64,000 bases of DNA from Bacteroidales bacterium UBA3843 (GTDB taxonomy: Bacteria; Bacteroidota; Bacteroidia; Bacteroidales; Paludibacteraceae), in assembly GCA_002392745.1 (NCBI GenBank), contig DGHR01000003.1:124001-188000 (forward strand), given 5' to 3'. The notes beneath the pieces were generated by a model. The model saw only the letters and a list, made by a program, of their open reading frames with translations. It made no database searches and was not told the DNA's origin. Made by a program: the position numbers and the translations under genes. This document shows, piece after piece, positions 16,579 to 25,564 of this stretch (positions are counted from its first letter, which is position 1; the number at the start of each line of letters is the position of its first letter).

Positions 16579-16610
16579 TTTGCATATATGCAAGAAATTT
16601 ACTATCTTTG
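16579..16610 (+). promoter_or_regulatory. Promoter of cdsA
   Basis: TTTG (16579-16582), 20 bases, then TATCTTTG (16603-16610), with the start codon only 17 bases further. The -33 box is embedded in AATAAAATTTGCATATAT, which recurs at the promoter at 54064-54095. Confidence 0.8.
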
Positions 16611-16627
16611 CGCAAATTTTGTAAAAA

Positions 16628-17476
16628 ATGAATGAATTCTGGAAACGCACTCTGAGCGGTGCAATATATGTGGGTGTTGTAGTCAGCAGCATATTGTATC
16701 ACCCTGTTTTCTATGGCATAGCCTTTTCGCTCATTATCCTGCTTGCAGTACGTGAATACCACCATCTTACAAAGATGTCTCGCGTGAACACCATCATGGC
16801 CGCCATCAGCGCCGTATTGCTGTTCGTAACCTGCTGGATTCCTGTCGGAATGCAAAACTATTGCTATGGTTTTCTAATGACCATATGCTTTGTCCTGTAT
16901 TGTCTAACGCTCATAAGCAGTTTAGTCATAGAACTATGGCTCAAATCTGACGACCCCATTCAGAACTGGGGAAAGACACTTCAATCCCAGGTAATGATTG
17001 CATTGCCGATAGCCATGATGTCTGCGCTGATGTTCTTTGACAAATACTTGTTGCTAGCCGTATTCGTTCTGATTTGGGTAAACGACAGCGGCGCCTACTG
17101 TGTAGGCATGCTGAGTTCAAAAATGCCCGGTGGCAATCATAAGATGTTTCCCCGCGTAAGTCCCAAGAAGAGTTGGGAAGGCCTGTTCGGCGGCTTTTTA
17201 TTCGCTATAGCAGCCAGCATTCTCATCGCCCATTTTGGCTGGTACGATTGGCTGATACAACACTCTTCTGTCAACATGTATGTGATAGCAATCGTGTTTG
17301 CCATTGTAGTCGCCGTAGCGGGCACCCTCGGCGATTTGATGGAGAGCTTGTTAAAACGCACAATAGGCGTCAAAGACAGCGGCCGTTTTCTCCCCGGTCA
17401 CGGCGGTGTGTTAGACCGCTTTGACAGTATATTGTTAGCCGTGCCTGTAGCGTTGTTGCTGGTAATCATTCTCTAA
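16628..17476 (+). CDS. cdsA: Phosphatidate cytidylyltransferase
   Basis: This enzyme makes CDP-diacylglycerol from phosphatidic acid and CTP at the inner membrane, the branch point of phospholipid synthesis. The 282-residue protein has about eight membrane segments. The C-terminal CDP-alcohol signature is intact: LLKRTIGVKDSGRFLPGHGG followed by LDRFDS. The ATG at 16628 lies just after a clear promoter. The next gene begins 2 bases after the stop, so cdsA, the acyltransferase and the glycosyltransferase probably form one envelope operon. Confidence 0.95.
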   Translation: MNEFWKRTLSGAIYVGVVVSSILYHPVFYGIAFSLIILLAVREYHHLTKMSRVNTIMAAISAVLLFVTCWIPVGMQNYCYGFLMTICFVLYCLTLISSLVIELWLKSDDPIQNWGKTLQSQVMIALPIAMMSALMFFDKYLLLAVFVLIWVNDSGAYCVGMLSSKMPGGNHKMFPRVSPKKSWEGLFGGFLFAIAASILIAHFGWYDWLIQHSSVNMYVIAIVFAIVVAVAGTLGDLMESLLKRTIGVKDSGRFLPGHGGVLDRFDSILLAVPVALLLVIIL

Positions 17477-17478
17477 CA

Positions 17479-18348
17479 ATGCTAAAAGCATTCGTCTCTA
17501 TAGTATCCCGCTGGCCACTCCGCGTGCATTATTGGTTCGCCGATTGGATGCTGTATCCACTGATGTATCACATAATCCGCTATCGGCGCAAACTGGTAGA
17601 GAAGAACTTGAAGAATTCATTCCCCGAGAAGCCAGCGGCAGAACGGCAAAAGATAGCCAAGGATTTCTACCATCAATTCTGCTATACTGTAGTAGAGAGT
17701 TTATACGGTTACCGTTGCCCGGATGAAGAGATGCGCAAGCGAGTTGTCTTCAAGGGCATGGAAGAAGCGAACCGGCTGATAGCAAGTGCCGGCGGCGGCA
17801 TATTCATGCTTGCTCATTTCGGGAACTGGGAGTGGATGGCGAGTGTACAACAATGGGTAAGCCCCGGCGTGACAGAGCTGAACGTATATCGCAAACAAAA
17901 GAATCAGTCAATGGATGAGCTGATGCTCTCTATTCGCGGCAAACGCGGCGGCGCATGCGTAGAGAAACAACGTATTCTACGAGAAATGGTCCGCTATAGA
18001 AACGAGAAGAAACCCGTGACCATAGGTCTGCTGAGCGACCAGAAGCCCCGTCCGGAAGTAACCAAGACATGGGTTGAATTTCTCCATCAAGAAACAGGCT
18101 TCTTAGACGGCGGAGAAGTACTCGGCAAGAAATTCGGTTATCCGGTTTTCTACGCATACATAACCCGTTCGGAACGCGGTTATTACCAAGCAGACATGCG
18201 TGTGCTGGCCGCAGACCCCACAAGCACTGCAGACGGCGAGATAACAACAGCCTATGCCCGAATGCTGGAGAAAAACATTCACGAACAGCCGTTCATGTGG
18301 CTATGGTCACACAACCGCTGGAAATGGTCTCGAAATAAAGCCCAATAA
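17479..18348 (+). CDS. Lipid A biosynthesis acyltransferase, LpxL/HtrB family
   Basis: This is a 289-residue late acyltransferase that adds a secondary acyl chain to the lipid A precursor on the inner membrane. The N-terminus is hydrophobic with basic flanks. The catalytic H-x4-E motif is visible as HFGNWEW near residue 113, and the region YRKQKNQSMDELM fits the family pattern after it. DQKPRPEVTKTWVEF resembles the third conserved block. Which acyl position it modifies cannot be told. It sits between cdsA (2-base gap) and the glycosyltransferase (16-base gap). Confidence 0.88.
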   Translation: MLKAFVSIVSRWPLRVHYWFADWMLYPLMYHIIRYRRKLVEKNLKNSFPEKPAAERQKIAKDFYHQFCYTVVESLYGYRCPDEEMRKRVVFKGMEEANRLIASAGGGIFMLAHFGNWEWMASVQQWVSPGVTELNVYRKQKNQSMDELMLSIRGKRGGACVEKQRILREMVRYRNEKKPVTIGLLSDQKPRPEVTKTWVEFLHQETGFLDGGEVLGKKFGYPVFYAYITRSERGYYQADMRVLAADPTSTADGEITTAYARMLEKNIHEQPFMWLWSHNRWKWSRNKAQ

Positions 18349-18364
18349 ATAAGTCATTCAACAG

Positions 18365-19267
18365 ATGAAATGCAGCGTTATCATACTAAACTGGAACGGC
18401 GCGGAAATGCTACGCCGGTATTTGCCATCCGTAGTAGCAAACACTACCCTGCCCGACAGCGAGGTAGTCGTGGCAGACAACGGTAGCAGCGATGAGAGCG
18501 TAGAAGTGCTGACCCAGGAATTTCCCTCCGTCCACATCATTCCGTTAGACCAGAACTACGGTTTTGCCGAAGGCTACAACCGCGCCATAGCCCAAACAGA
18601 CAGCGAATATGTCGTACTGCTGAATTCAGATGTCGAAGTGACTCCAGGATGGTTGGAAACGCTGATTGAATACATGGAGAGCCATCCGCAGATCGCCGCC
18701 GTTCAACCCAAGATACGCAGTTGGAAAGAGCGCGACAAGTTTGAATATGCCGGTGCCGCCGGCGGTTATCTGAATTGGTTGGGTTATCCCTCTTGCCGCG
18801 GCAGGAAATTTGGAGGTGTGGAAACCGACAAAGGCCAATATGACAGCATCGCAGAAGTAGACTGGACTACGGGCGCATGCATGTGCGTACGCACGGAAGT
18901 ATATAAGGACTGCGGAGGACTGGACGCATCTTTCTTCGCGCACCAAGAGGAGATAGACTTATGCTGGCGGATGCGCAACAAGGGCTGGAAATTAGCATGC
19001 ATCCCCCAGAGCGTGGTATATCATTTAGGCGGCGGTTCGCTCAATTATGACAATCCACGAAAGACCTATCTGAATTTCCGTAACAACTTACTCATGATTT
19101 ATAAAAACCAACAGCACCGTTGGTTGGTGCTGTCGATTCGTTGCTGCCTGGATTATGCAGCGGCATTATTCTATTTACTGCAAGGCAAGACAGGAAGTGC
19201 GAAGGCAGTCATAAATGCCCGTTCCGACTATCGTCGCATGCGCAAGCAGTACAAATCCAATCTCTGA
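18365..19267 (+). CDS. Family 2 glycosyltransferase
   Basis: This is a 300-residue GT-A fold glycosyltransferase. The start SVIILNWNGAEMLRRYLPSV and ADNGSSDESVEVL form the nucleotide-sugar site. LLNSDVEV is the DxD-like metal site, and EEIDLCWRMRNKGW followed by VVYHLGGGS is the acceptor-side motif typical of rhamnosyltransferase-like GT2 enzymes. A C-terminal hydrophobic stretch (about 245-275) may associate with the membrane. It probably acts on LPS, capsule or another surface glycan. The acceptor is unknown. Its stop abuts the converging gene at 19268. Confidence 0.9.
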   Translation: MKCSVIILNWNGAEMLRRYLPSVVANTTLPDSEVVVADNGSSDESVEVLTQEFPSVHIIPLDQNYGFAEGYNRAIAQTDSEYVVLLNSDVEVTPGWLETLIEYMESHPQIAAVQPKIRSWKERDKFEYAGAAGGYLNWLGYPSCRGRKFGGVETDKGQYDSIAEVDWTTGACMCVRTEVYKDCGGLDASFFAHQEEIDLCWRMRNKGWKLACIPQSVVYHLGGGSLNYDNPRKTYLNFRNNLLMIYKNQQHRWLVLSIRCCLDYAAALFYLLQGKTGSAKAVINARSDYRRMRKQYKSNL

Positions 19268-20716
19268 TCAGCGAATCAGATATTTGTTTCCATTCTGGAA
19301 AACCACTCCCTTATAGCCCTCTCCAACAGGCCGTCCGAGAATATCGTACACCGGTGCGTTTCGGTCGATAGCCGGAATATGGTCAATAGCCTCTTGCTGA
19401 TTGTCGTAATATTCCGTGTCGGTATAATACGTCATCGGTCCTGAGAACGTGAAGTTGTACGTATTTGCATCATCGCAAGTAAGATAACCGCTAATGGAAT
19501 AGTTTTCCCCGTCCTTGTTAATCACCAGCTGTCCATCATCCAACAGCCAAGTCAGGTCCATTTCGCTCTCTCCGTATTGATACCATGACATTTCTCCCAG
19601 CGAGCCGTTCTCCGAACTATACTGGCCTGCCAAATTATCTTTGGAAGCCGGATAGAGGTCCAGGGCAATATATGGCTTTTCATCCGGTGCATTATACAGG
19701 AAAACAGTGTAATTAGGTTTTCCTTCCTCCTCTGAGATTTGGGACTCATAGACCAAATCAGCCGTTGTAAAGTTCAGGAAGAAGGTCTCTCCTTCTTCTG
19801 TCTGTCCGCCACAATCAATAGTCGTTTCCGGATTGGCTTCAAAATAAACATACACACAATAACAGCGTATTTGTTTTACACAAGAAACGGCGAGTGTTTT
19901 ATTGTTCACATTCTTGACAATCAGCACCTGGTCGCACTCCTGGTAATCCTCCGGATAGAACTCATCGGGCGTAAGGAAGGTAATGTCTCCATGGTCAGCA
20001 GACGCAGAGAACCCTTTGCGGACAGCACCTTTGATTACAATCGCTTTGATGTTTTGAGCCGCTTCGAATGAAAGTACGTATCCGGCATTGCAATTGAAAT
20101 AAGCGGCTGTATCGTTGCTCATAATAGAGCCTTGCGTACAGGAAATACGCACATTGCTCTCAATGAAAGCATATTCTTTCTTAAAGAAATTCATGTCCGG
20201 CGAAAGAATAGCCGTCGGCTCTCCGTATTCAAAATCAGCCTCCAAAGGCGTATCATCGATATAGGTTGTGGGGTTGAGTTCTATCGGATCGCCATCCACT
20301 ACAATCTGATGAATAACACGCTGTCCCTTGGTACCCATTGTGAAAACCAGATGGGTTGCATTACCCGTCCAGACATCAATTTTCTTGTCATCAAGGGCAG
20401 TAGAAGTGCCTCCTGAAACCAGTTCGCCTTCGGAAGCCGTCATCGTAAGATACTCTTTGTTTTCATTTTTGGAGAATACCAGTTGGATATTTTTGAACGC
20501 CTGCTCCGCATCAATAGTAATGGTGTTGTTTGCATACATTTTCATCCCGTTATAGGACGAATATGCAGGAGCGTTTGTATTTTCTCCCTTCTCCAGTTTG
20601 ATAGTAATACCCTCTTGTGTTTGCGTCTGGGTGCCATCGGCGTTATACATAAAAGAAGCCGCCATCGCACCCAATGAGAGGGTAAGGGTTGTGATTAAGG
20701 AAAATAGTTTTTTCAT
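19268..20716 (-). CDS. Secreted protein of unknown function with short sorting-like C-terminus
   Basis: I do not recognise this 482-residue protein. It has a signal peptide (about 1-19, ending AMAA), then beta-rich repeats of similar feel (ITIDAEQAFKNIQLVFSKNE; a related block near 170-260 with SFEAAQNIKAIVIKGAV). The end, VYDILGRPVGEGYKGVVFQ then GNKYLIR, resembles the shortened C-terminal segment found on many secreted Bacteroidota proteins and recalls the T9SS type A domain, but it is too short to be sure. It is the last gene of the minus-strand run starting at 23458. Confidence 0.65.
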   Translation of the reverse strand: MKKLFSLITTLTLSLGAMAASFMYNADGTQTQTQEGITIKLEKGENTNAPAYSSYNGMKMYANNTITIDAEQAFKNIQLVFSKNENKEYLTMTASEGELVSGGTSTALDDKKIDVWTGNATHLVFTMGTKGQRVIHQIVVDGDPIELNPTTYIDDTPLEADFEYGEPTAILSPDMNFFKKEYAFIESNVRISCTQGSIMSNDTAAYFNCNAGYVLSFEAAQNIKAIVIKGAVRKGFSASADHGDITFLTPDEFYPEDYQECDQVLIVKNVNNKTLAVSCVKQIRCYCVYVYFEANPETTIDCGGQTEEGETFFLNFTTADLVYESQISEEEGKPNYTVFLYNAPDEKPYIALDLYPASKDNLAGQYSSENGSLGEMSWYQYGESEMDLTWLLDDGQLVINKDGENYSISGYLTCDDANTYNFTFSGPMTYYTDTEYYDNQQEAIDHIPAIDRNAPVYDILGRPVGEGYKGVVFQNGNKYLIR

Positions 20717-20736
20717 TTGTGATTATATATTTTGAA

Positions 20737-22593
20737 TTAAAAGCCGAAACTCAGTCCGCATGTGAACGTGAGGTTCTTTCCCTGAAAGTACACCGGTGAG
20801 AACTTGTTCAGGTAATACTGTTCCAATTCCGCCCCGGCGAGGTTTTGAGAAGTGCCGTCAGCATTCCATCCTCTGTCTTCCCCTTCGACCCGCGCAGAAG
20901 CCGGCGCATATGCACGTGCGTTATTGTAAGAAAGGTCAATATGCGCGTAGCAGTTATTGAAGACTTCGTACACCGCACGGAAGTTAACGACATCATTTCG
21001 CCAGATTTTCTCGGCAAAAGGCTTTTGAGCGATAATCTGACCTATATTAGAACGGACATAATCGTAGGTGTTGTATTTGGTATCGCAAGTATAATCCAAC
21101 GTGAGCCGTAGGCCTCTAACCGGCCGATAAGCCAGTTGCACAAAAATCGATTGCGCATTATCGCCCATATAATGACCCATATTGAAAGAATTGGATTTAT
21201 AAGACAGCACCTCAATGGAATGCGTATATGTAGCAATATACGAGCGCATAAACTCCCCCCTCAGCGAAAGTCCTCTTACAGGCCAGCCCGACCAATTGAA
21301 ACCCACCAGATAAGATACCGGATTGTTTTGCGGCTCCGATTTCTTGAGACGTGAGAGTTTGAACTCATCCAAGAAGAACGAGCCGTAGATACGCAAGTGG
21401 TCTGTAGGCCGGATAGAGATAGTAGCAAAGGCTTGTGAGTTCTGATTCTCGGAGCGATTTCCTTTCGTCAGCAAGTGGTCCAAAGATTTGAAGAATGCAA
21501 TCGGGATAAAATATGCCGCTTGTACGTTTCTTTCCGCATATACAATCGAGTTACCAAACGAGAACTGGATGTATTTAATAGGCATGAAAGTAAACATATT
21601 CGCCGCCATAAACTTGTTAGCCGGTCTATATTCCCGCTCCGTAACCCCCTCTTTCTGCCTCTCGGAATAATAGTAGGTAGAGTCCAACACGTTGCTGACG
21701 AGCCATGCATGGAAATAATCGAATTGGAACCATTTACAGGGCGTCAGTTGCAGCGAGACCATCGGTACAGCGGGATTGTGCGCGGAGAGGATATTCGAAG
21801 CGTGTTGTGCGTCTCCCCATTGTATTCTCTCCCTTTGCACGCTGATGGAACCCCACCAAGCATACAGGCTTACTCCCCCCCGTGAGTCAGAGAAATCTCC
21901 ACCGTAGTTCGCCTCTTTATACTGCAGTCCCGGCATGTTGTTCAGGTATTCCGGCCGAATAATCCGGGCACCTCCGGACTTGCTGAAAGGATCGTAGTAT
22001 CCCGTAGCATTGTATATGCTGCTATTGAGATGATTGCCGTTCCAACTGTTATCACGAATGGAGCCCCAAATAGAGAGGTGATGAGCAATATCCATCTGAA
22101 TCTCAGCGCCATACCAGCGATGCGTCAGCAGTCCTTTCTTTCCGGCATAGAGGTCCATACCCAAAATCGGCCGCACACGCATTTTGAAAATCTTGTTTTT
22201 GGTAAGGATATGAAGCGAAGGGTCAGCCAAAGAGAGATTGGAAACCGGTGTAATCCACTGCGTCACATGGCGATGCCCGTAACTATAATAGACAGGCAAT
22301 GTATCCAATTCGAGGGCATAATCCTGCATGTAGAACTGCAAGTCATCCTTCTGGCGCTGCGTGAGCAGGGAATCCCTACTCTGCGCTTCGGCCAGCATAC
22401 GGGCAATCGCGTCCCGTGTGTACGGTTTGATTGCGGCATTCGAAAGGATGACACCATCGGATGTCAGTTCATCTATAAAATCATAGATTTCGGAATACTC
22501 AATGGCCTGCGGTATACGCTGAGCATATACGGGATTGAAACGCATAGTGCCGAGACACAGCACCAAGACCAAAATGAATTGTATTCTTTTCAT
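20737..22593 (-). CDS. Outer membrane beta-barrel, probably capsule assembly Wzi-like
   Basis: This is a 618-residue protein with a signal peptide (about 1-24, ending VYAQ), a helical N-terminal region (about 25-115), and a long series of amphipathic strands to the C-terminal aromatic residue (GLSFGF), as expected of a barrel. The pattern WGSIRDNSWNGNHLNSSIY and the N-terminal helical domain recall the Wzi family, which anchors capsule at the surface. I hold the Wzi call at moderate confidence; the barrel call is safer. It sits between ompH-like and the secreted 482-residue protein gene. Confidence 0.65.
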   Translation of the reverse strand: MKRIQFILVLVLCLGTMRFNPVYAQRIPQAIEYSEIYDFIDELTSDGVILSNAAIKPYTRDAIARMLAEAQSRDSLLTQRQKDDLQFYMQDYALELDTLPVYYSYGHRHVTQWITPVSNLSLADPSLHILTKNKIFKMRVRPILGMDLYAGKKGLLTHRWYGAEIQMDIAHHLSIWGSIRDNSWNGNHLNSSIYNATGYYDPFSKSGGARIIRPEYLNNMPGLQYKEANYGGDFSDSRGGVSLYAWWGSISVQRERIQWGDAQHASNILSAHNPAVPMVSLQLTPCKWFQFDYFHAWLVSNVLDSTYYYSERQKEGVTEREYRPANKFMAANMFTFMPIKYIQFSFGNSIVYAERNVQAAYFIPIAFFKSLDHLLTKGNRSENQNSQAFATISIRPTDHLRIYGSFFLDEFKLSRLKKSEPQNNPVSYLVGFNWSGWPVRGLSLRGEFMRSYIATYTHSIEVLSYKSNSFNMGHYMGDNAQSIFVQLAYRPVRGLRLTLDYTCDTKYNTYDYVRSNIGQIIAQKPFAEKIWRNDVVNFRAVYEVFNNCYAHIDLSYNNARAYAPASARVEGEDRGWNADGTSQNLAGAELEQYYLNKFSPVYFQGKNLTFTCGLSFGF

Positions 22594-22614
22594 CCGAGAA
22601 AGCGAAAAAAGTTA

Positions 22615-23244
22615 TTATTTCTTGTTATAACGCGCGTTCAGACCATTGACAACCGCTTCAGTAATATCATAGCCGCTTACTTTGTCAAGCACCACAGCAT
22701 CGTTGACAATCAGATGGAGATGTCCGTCCGCGTTGTATTCTTTGAGGAACTGCTGTACCGAGTCGTTGAGTTGCTGTGTCAGTTCGTTCTGCTCAGCCAT
22801 GAAATCGTTGCTGAGTTTCTGGCGCAGGTTCTCCAGGTCTTGCTGTTTCGCCATGAGCTGTTGCTCCTTTTTCTGCAAGCGTGCCTGCTCGCTCTCCGCA
22901 CGTTCGCGGCTGAGGAAAGCGTTAGCCTCAATCTTGCGTTGGAAATCGAGCACGTCTTTTTGGAACGTTTCCATCTCCTTTTGCAAGGATTTAGCCTTGG
23001 TGTCAAGTTTAACGGTCGACTCTTCATAGCTTGCCATGAGGCGGTCTGAAGACTCAACAGCGAGCGTGTAATGTTTCATAATGGAGTCGGTATTCACAAT
23101 ACCCACCGGAATCAGTTCTCCCTCGACAACCACTTCAGCCGTCTCCGCTTTGCGCGTAGAAGGTTTAACGGTGAAGAAGATAACAAACAGCGCTACCACA
23201 GCGGCAGCCAAAATCGAATCAACGATAATTTGAATTTTGTTCAT
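22615..23244 (-). CDS. OmpH/Skp-family protein, membrane anchored
   Basis: This 209-residue protein begins with an uncleaved-looking hydrophobic segment (about 7-27, VDSILAAAVVALFVIFF). It then has the OmpH/Skp core: a beta start (IPVGIVNTDSIMKHYTL), two long charged helices forming the tentacle coiled coil (about 75-165, rich in Glu, Lys, Gln) and a closing segment LHLIVNDAVVLDK. Skp-like proteins chaperone outer membrane proteins in the periplasm; this one appears tethered. I chose the ATG at 23244 (MNKIQIIVDS). The upstream ATG would overlap the small gene before it and add 28 unrelated residues. Confidence 0.85.
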   Translation of the reverse strand: MNKIQIIVDSILAAAVVALFVIFFTVKPSTRKAETAEVVVEGELIPVGIVNTDSIMKHYTLAVESSDRLMASYEESTVKLDTKAKSLQKEMETFQKDVLDFQRKIEANAFLSRERAESEQARLQKKEQQLMAKQQDLENLRQKLSNDFMAEQNELTQQLNDSVQQFLKEYNADGHLHLIVNDAVVLDKVSGYDITEAVVNGLNARYNKK

Positions 23245-23248
23245 AAGA

Positions 23249-23458
23249 TTATAATTTATTGATGTTAATTTTTCTTTCAGAATTGCGCCTTGCCTCTTTG
23301 TCCTGCGAGGTGGCACAATGGATATCATTTTGTTTCATACGCGGATTTTCCGAGACATGCTGCGAGCGGAAAGAATGGTCTTTACGCAGAATAATTCCCA
23401 CAGAAAGAAGGAGAACCGCAAGTGCCACGAAGGCGATAACAATAACTAATTGGCGCAT
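23249..23458 (-). CDS. Small membrane protein with conserved SQDKEAR tail
   Basis: This is a 69-residue protein with one N-terminal hydrophobic helix (about 3-23) and a hydrophilic tail containing SQHVSENPRM and CATSQDKEARR. From memory, small proteins with this pattern (a His/Asn segment, a lone Cys, then SQD-EAR) recur in Bacteroidota; no function is known to me. It is the first gene of the minus-strand run, and the ompH-like start follows 4 bases after its stop. Confidence 0.7.
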   Translation of the reverse strand: MRQLVIVIAFVALAVLLLSVGIILRKDHSFRSQHVSENPRMKQNDIHCATSQDKEARRNSERKININKL

Positions 23459-23477
23459 AATAACTCAAATTACGGCA

Positions 23478-23485
23478 CAAAGGTA
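23478..23485 (-). promoter_or_regulatory. Minus-strand -7 box before the small membrane protein and ompH-like genes
   Basis: TACCTTTG on the minus strand lies 20 bases before the start codon at 23458. A TTTG upstream is only 12 bases away, too close for the usual 19-21 spacing, so only the -7 element is supported. Confidence 0.55.
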
Positions 23486-23577
23486 ATATTTTTTTTTCAA
23501 ATGCACATGCGCGAGCGCATAAAAGCAGTGTTTTCGGGTCGAAAAGGCACTTTTTTTGAGAAAATGTTCGTGCGCGC

Positions 23578-23608
23578 TTGCGTATATGAGAAAAAAGTTG
23601 TACCTTTG
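23578..23608 (+). promoter_or_regulatory. Promoter of the bactofilin gene
   Basis: TTG (23578-23580), 20 bases, then TACCTTTG (23601-23608). The leader to the ATG at 23695 is about 80 bases. Confidence 0.75.
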
Positions 23609-23694
23609 CACGATTTATGTGCACAGGTGTACTCACTCCGAGTGTCAGAAGCACCCCCAAAACGTAATTATTAACCAAAACAAGAATAACAACA

Positions 23695-24063
23695 ATGGCA
23701 AACGAGAAAACACAAAGCGGTCTGATGTTCAATGCATTAACCGCCGGAAGCAAAATCGTAGGAAACATAACCGCCGACAGCGATTTCCGCATCGATGGTC
23801 TGATTGAAGGAGAATTGAACTGCAGCGGCAAAGTAGTGATAGGAGAAGCCGGTCGCGTAAAAGGCACCATTGTATGTCAAAACGCAGAGATACTGGGTTT
23901 GTTGGACGGCAAGATAACCTGCTCCCAGCAGTTGTCTCTCCGCTCAAGCGGCAAGATACAAGGCGAAGTAAGAACAAAGACTCTGATTGTAGAGCCCGGT
24001 GCATTGTTCAACGGCACTTGTTCGATGGGCGGAAACACAGTCGCCTCACCGGAGAAGAAATAA
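23695..24063 (+). CDS. Bactofilin (polymer-forming cytoskeletal protein)
   Basis: This 122-residue protein is almost entirely the bactofilin beta-helix. After a short N-terminus come repeating hydrophobic turns (IVGNITADSDFRIDGLIEGE, VVIGEAGRVKGTI, AEILGLLDGKI, LSLRSSGKIQGEV, LIVEPGALFNGTC). Bactofilins self-assemble without nucleotide into filaments and place cell wall enzymes or shape the cell. No M23 peptidase gene, a frequent partner, is adjacent. It has its own promoter and is followed by an 11-bp repeat array. Confidence 0.92.
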   Translation: MANEKTQSGLMFNALTAGSKIVGNITADSDFRIDGLIEGELNCSGKVVIGEAGRVKGTIVCQNAEILGLLDGKITCSQQLSLRSSGKIQGEVRTKTLIVEPGALFNGTCSMGGNTVASPEKK

Positions 24064-24097
24064 CAAGCAGCCGGGAGTTTGTCATCGTACGAAACAG

Positions 24098-24141
24098 GTA
24101 CGATAAGACTTCGATAAAAGTACGATAAGACTCCGATAAAA
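24098..24141 (+). repeat. 11-bp tandem repeat array, nnnCGATAARA type
   Basis: There are two 22-base units, each made of two 11-base halves: GTACGATAAGA, CTTCGATAAAA, GTACGATAAGA, CTCCGATAAAA. A fifth decaying half (CTTCGATCACA) follows. The same unit recurs at 52254-52297. It lies between the bactofilin and DUF1015 genes. Confidence 0.85.
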
Positions 24142-24209
24142 CTTCGATCACACCCGGAACACGCGAAAGAGCAAATCCATTTCCATTCCATCAAACCGAG
24201 AAACAAGAC

Positions 24210-25547
24210 ATGAAAATCAAACCATTCCGCGGCATACGTCCGCCCCAAGAGCTGGTAGAACAAGTAAGCAGCCGTCCCTACGATGTGCTGAATTCAGAGG
24301 AAGCCCGCCAAGAAGCCGCCGGCAATCCGAAATCGTTGTATCATATCATCAAACCGGAGATAAATTTTGCTCCGGGAACGGACGAACATGATCCCAAAGT
24401 GTATGCAGCCGCCGTAGAACAGTACGGCTTGTTCAAGCAAAAAGGCTGGTTGGTACAAGACAAGGAAGAGAAATACTATGTCTATGCCCAAAGCATAGTT
24501 GCAGGTGGAGAGTTGAGTGTGGACAGCAGTTCAGAAGCCGAAAGCAAAAGATTACCCGGAACAGTAAAGACACAATACGGTCTGGTAGTCGGCGCATGGG
24601 TAGATGACTATCTGGAGGGACGCATCAAGAAACACGAGTTGACCCGCAAGGATAAAGAAGAAGACCGCATGAAACACGTGCGCGTATTACACGCAAACAT
24701 GGAACCAGTATTCTTTGCCTATCCTCACCGTGATGACCTGGACGCCATCATCGCCAGCGTATGCCAAGGTGAGCCGGAATATGATTTTGTGGCAGCCCCA
24801 GAAGGTTTCCGCCACACATTCTGGGTCATTAACGACGAGAAGACCATCCGGCGTATCACGGATATATTTGCCGAGATTCCGGCCATGTATATAGCAGACG
24901 GTCACCACCGAAGCGCAGCAGCAGCGGGAGTCGGCTTAGAACTGAAGAAAAAAGCCGTCTGCCCCGGAGCGGAAAGAGAATCGGATTACTTCCTGGCCGT
25001 ATGTTTCCCCGACAACCAGTTGAATATCATAGATTACAACCGCGTTGTAAAAGACTTAAACGGATTGAGCGACGCAGCGTTTCTGGAACGTCTGAAGGAA
25101 GATTTTGATGTAGAGGAGCTGCCAGCTCCCACCACCAAAGAAGGAAAAACCGACTTCCATGAAGTGAAGCCGAAAAAATTGCATAATTTCTCGTTATATC
25201 TAGGCGGTCGTTGGTACTCTCTGACAGCCAAAGAAGGCCGATATGACGATGCGGATCCGATAGGTGTACTGGATGTGACCATCTCAAGTAACCTGATTCT
25301 TGACAAAATACTGGGCATCCAGGATTTGCGCCGCGACAAACGAATTGATTTCGTCGGCGGTATACGCGGTTTAGGCGAACTGAAACGCCGTGTGGACAGC
25401 GGCGAAATGAAGATGGCATTAGCCCTGTACCCCGTGACCATGCAACAAATCATCGCAATAGCCGACAGCGGAAATATCATGCCTCCCAAGACTACGTGGT
25501 TCGAGCCGAAACTACGCAGCGGATTAGTGGTACATGAACTGGACTGA
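24210..25547 (+). CDS. DUF1015 domain-containing protein
   Basis: This is a 445-residue cytoplasmic protein of the DUF1015 family. Typical features are the start IKPFRGIRPPQELVEQVSSRPYDVLN, the central YIADGHHRSAAA motif with two His, and PVTMQQIIAIADSGNIMPPKTTWFEPK near the end. The DGHHR and MPPKSTWF-type motifs suggest a nucleotide- or metal-linked enzyme, but the reaction is not settled to my knowledge. In Bacteroidota the gene is often near serine biosynthesis genes; here it stands alone before porE. Confidence 0.9.
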   Translation: MKIKPFRGIRPPQELVEQVSSRPYDVLNSEEARQEAAGNPKSLYHIIKPEINFAPGTDEHDPKVYAAAVEQYGLFKQKGWLVQDKEEKYYVYAQSIVAGGELSVDSSSEAESKRLPGTVKTQYGLVVGAWVDDYLEGRIKKHELTRKDKEEDRMKHVRVLHANMEPVFFAYPHRDDLDAIIASVCQGEPEYDFVAAPEGFRHTFWVINDEKTIRRITDIFAEIPAMYIADGHHRSAAAAGVGLELKKKAVCPGAERESDYFLAVCFPDNQLNIIDYNRVVKDLNGLSDAAFLERLKEDFDVEELPAPTTKEGKTDFHEVKPKKLHNFSLYLGGRWYSLTAKEGRYDDADPIGVLDVTISSNLILDKILGIQDLRRDKRIDFVGGIRGLGELKRRVDSGEMKMALALYPVTMQQIIAIADSGNIMPPKTTWFEPKLRSGLVVHELD

Positions 25548-25564
25548 TTAAATTTACTACCCCA

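Larger units (their letters stand above)
16141..16627. other. 487-base noncoding region between divergent genes
   Basis: This region holds a complete orphan promoter (16181-16212), a short hairpin (stem 16225-16229 with 16237-16241), two arrays of 11-bp repeats (16304-16347 and 16444-16531) and the cdsA promoter (16579-16610). Open frames on the minus strand here are low-complexity translations of the repeats. A 30-40 codon plus-strand frame ending at about 16475 without an ATG at its head is not convincing as a gene. Confidence 0.7.

Noticed and set aside
16309..16855. Minus-strand open frames of 127 and 171 codons upstream of and inside cdsA
   Set aside because: Their sequence is low-complexity (repeated Ser/Phe/Tyr/Ile/Pro blocks) and comes from reading the 11-bp repeats and the cdsA 5' end backwards.
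23486..23501. TTTG as the -33 box for the minus-strand -7 at 23478-23485
   Set aside because: The spacing is 12 bases, well short of the 19-21 used elsewhere in this window.
23526..23557. Hairpin followed by seven T on the plus strand between the divergent genes
   Set aside because: It looks like a terminator but no plus-strand transcript is expected here; the stem needs a bulge, so I left it out of the features.
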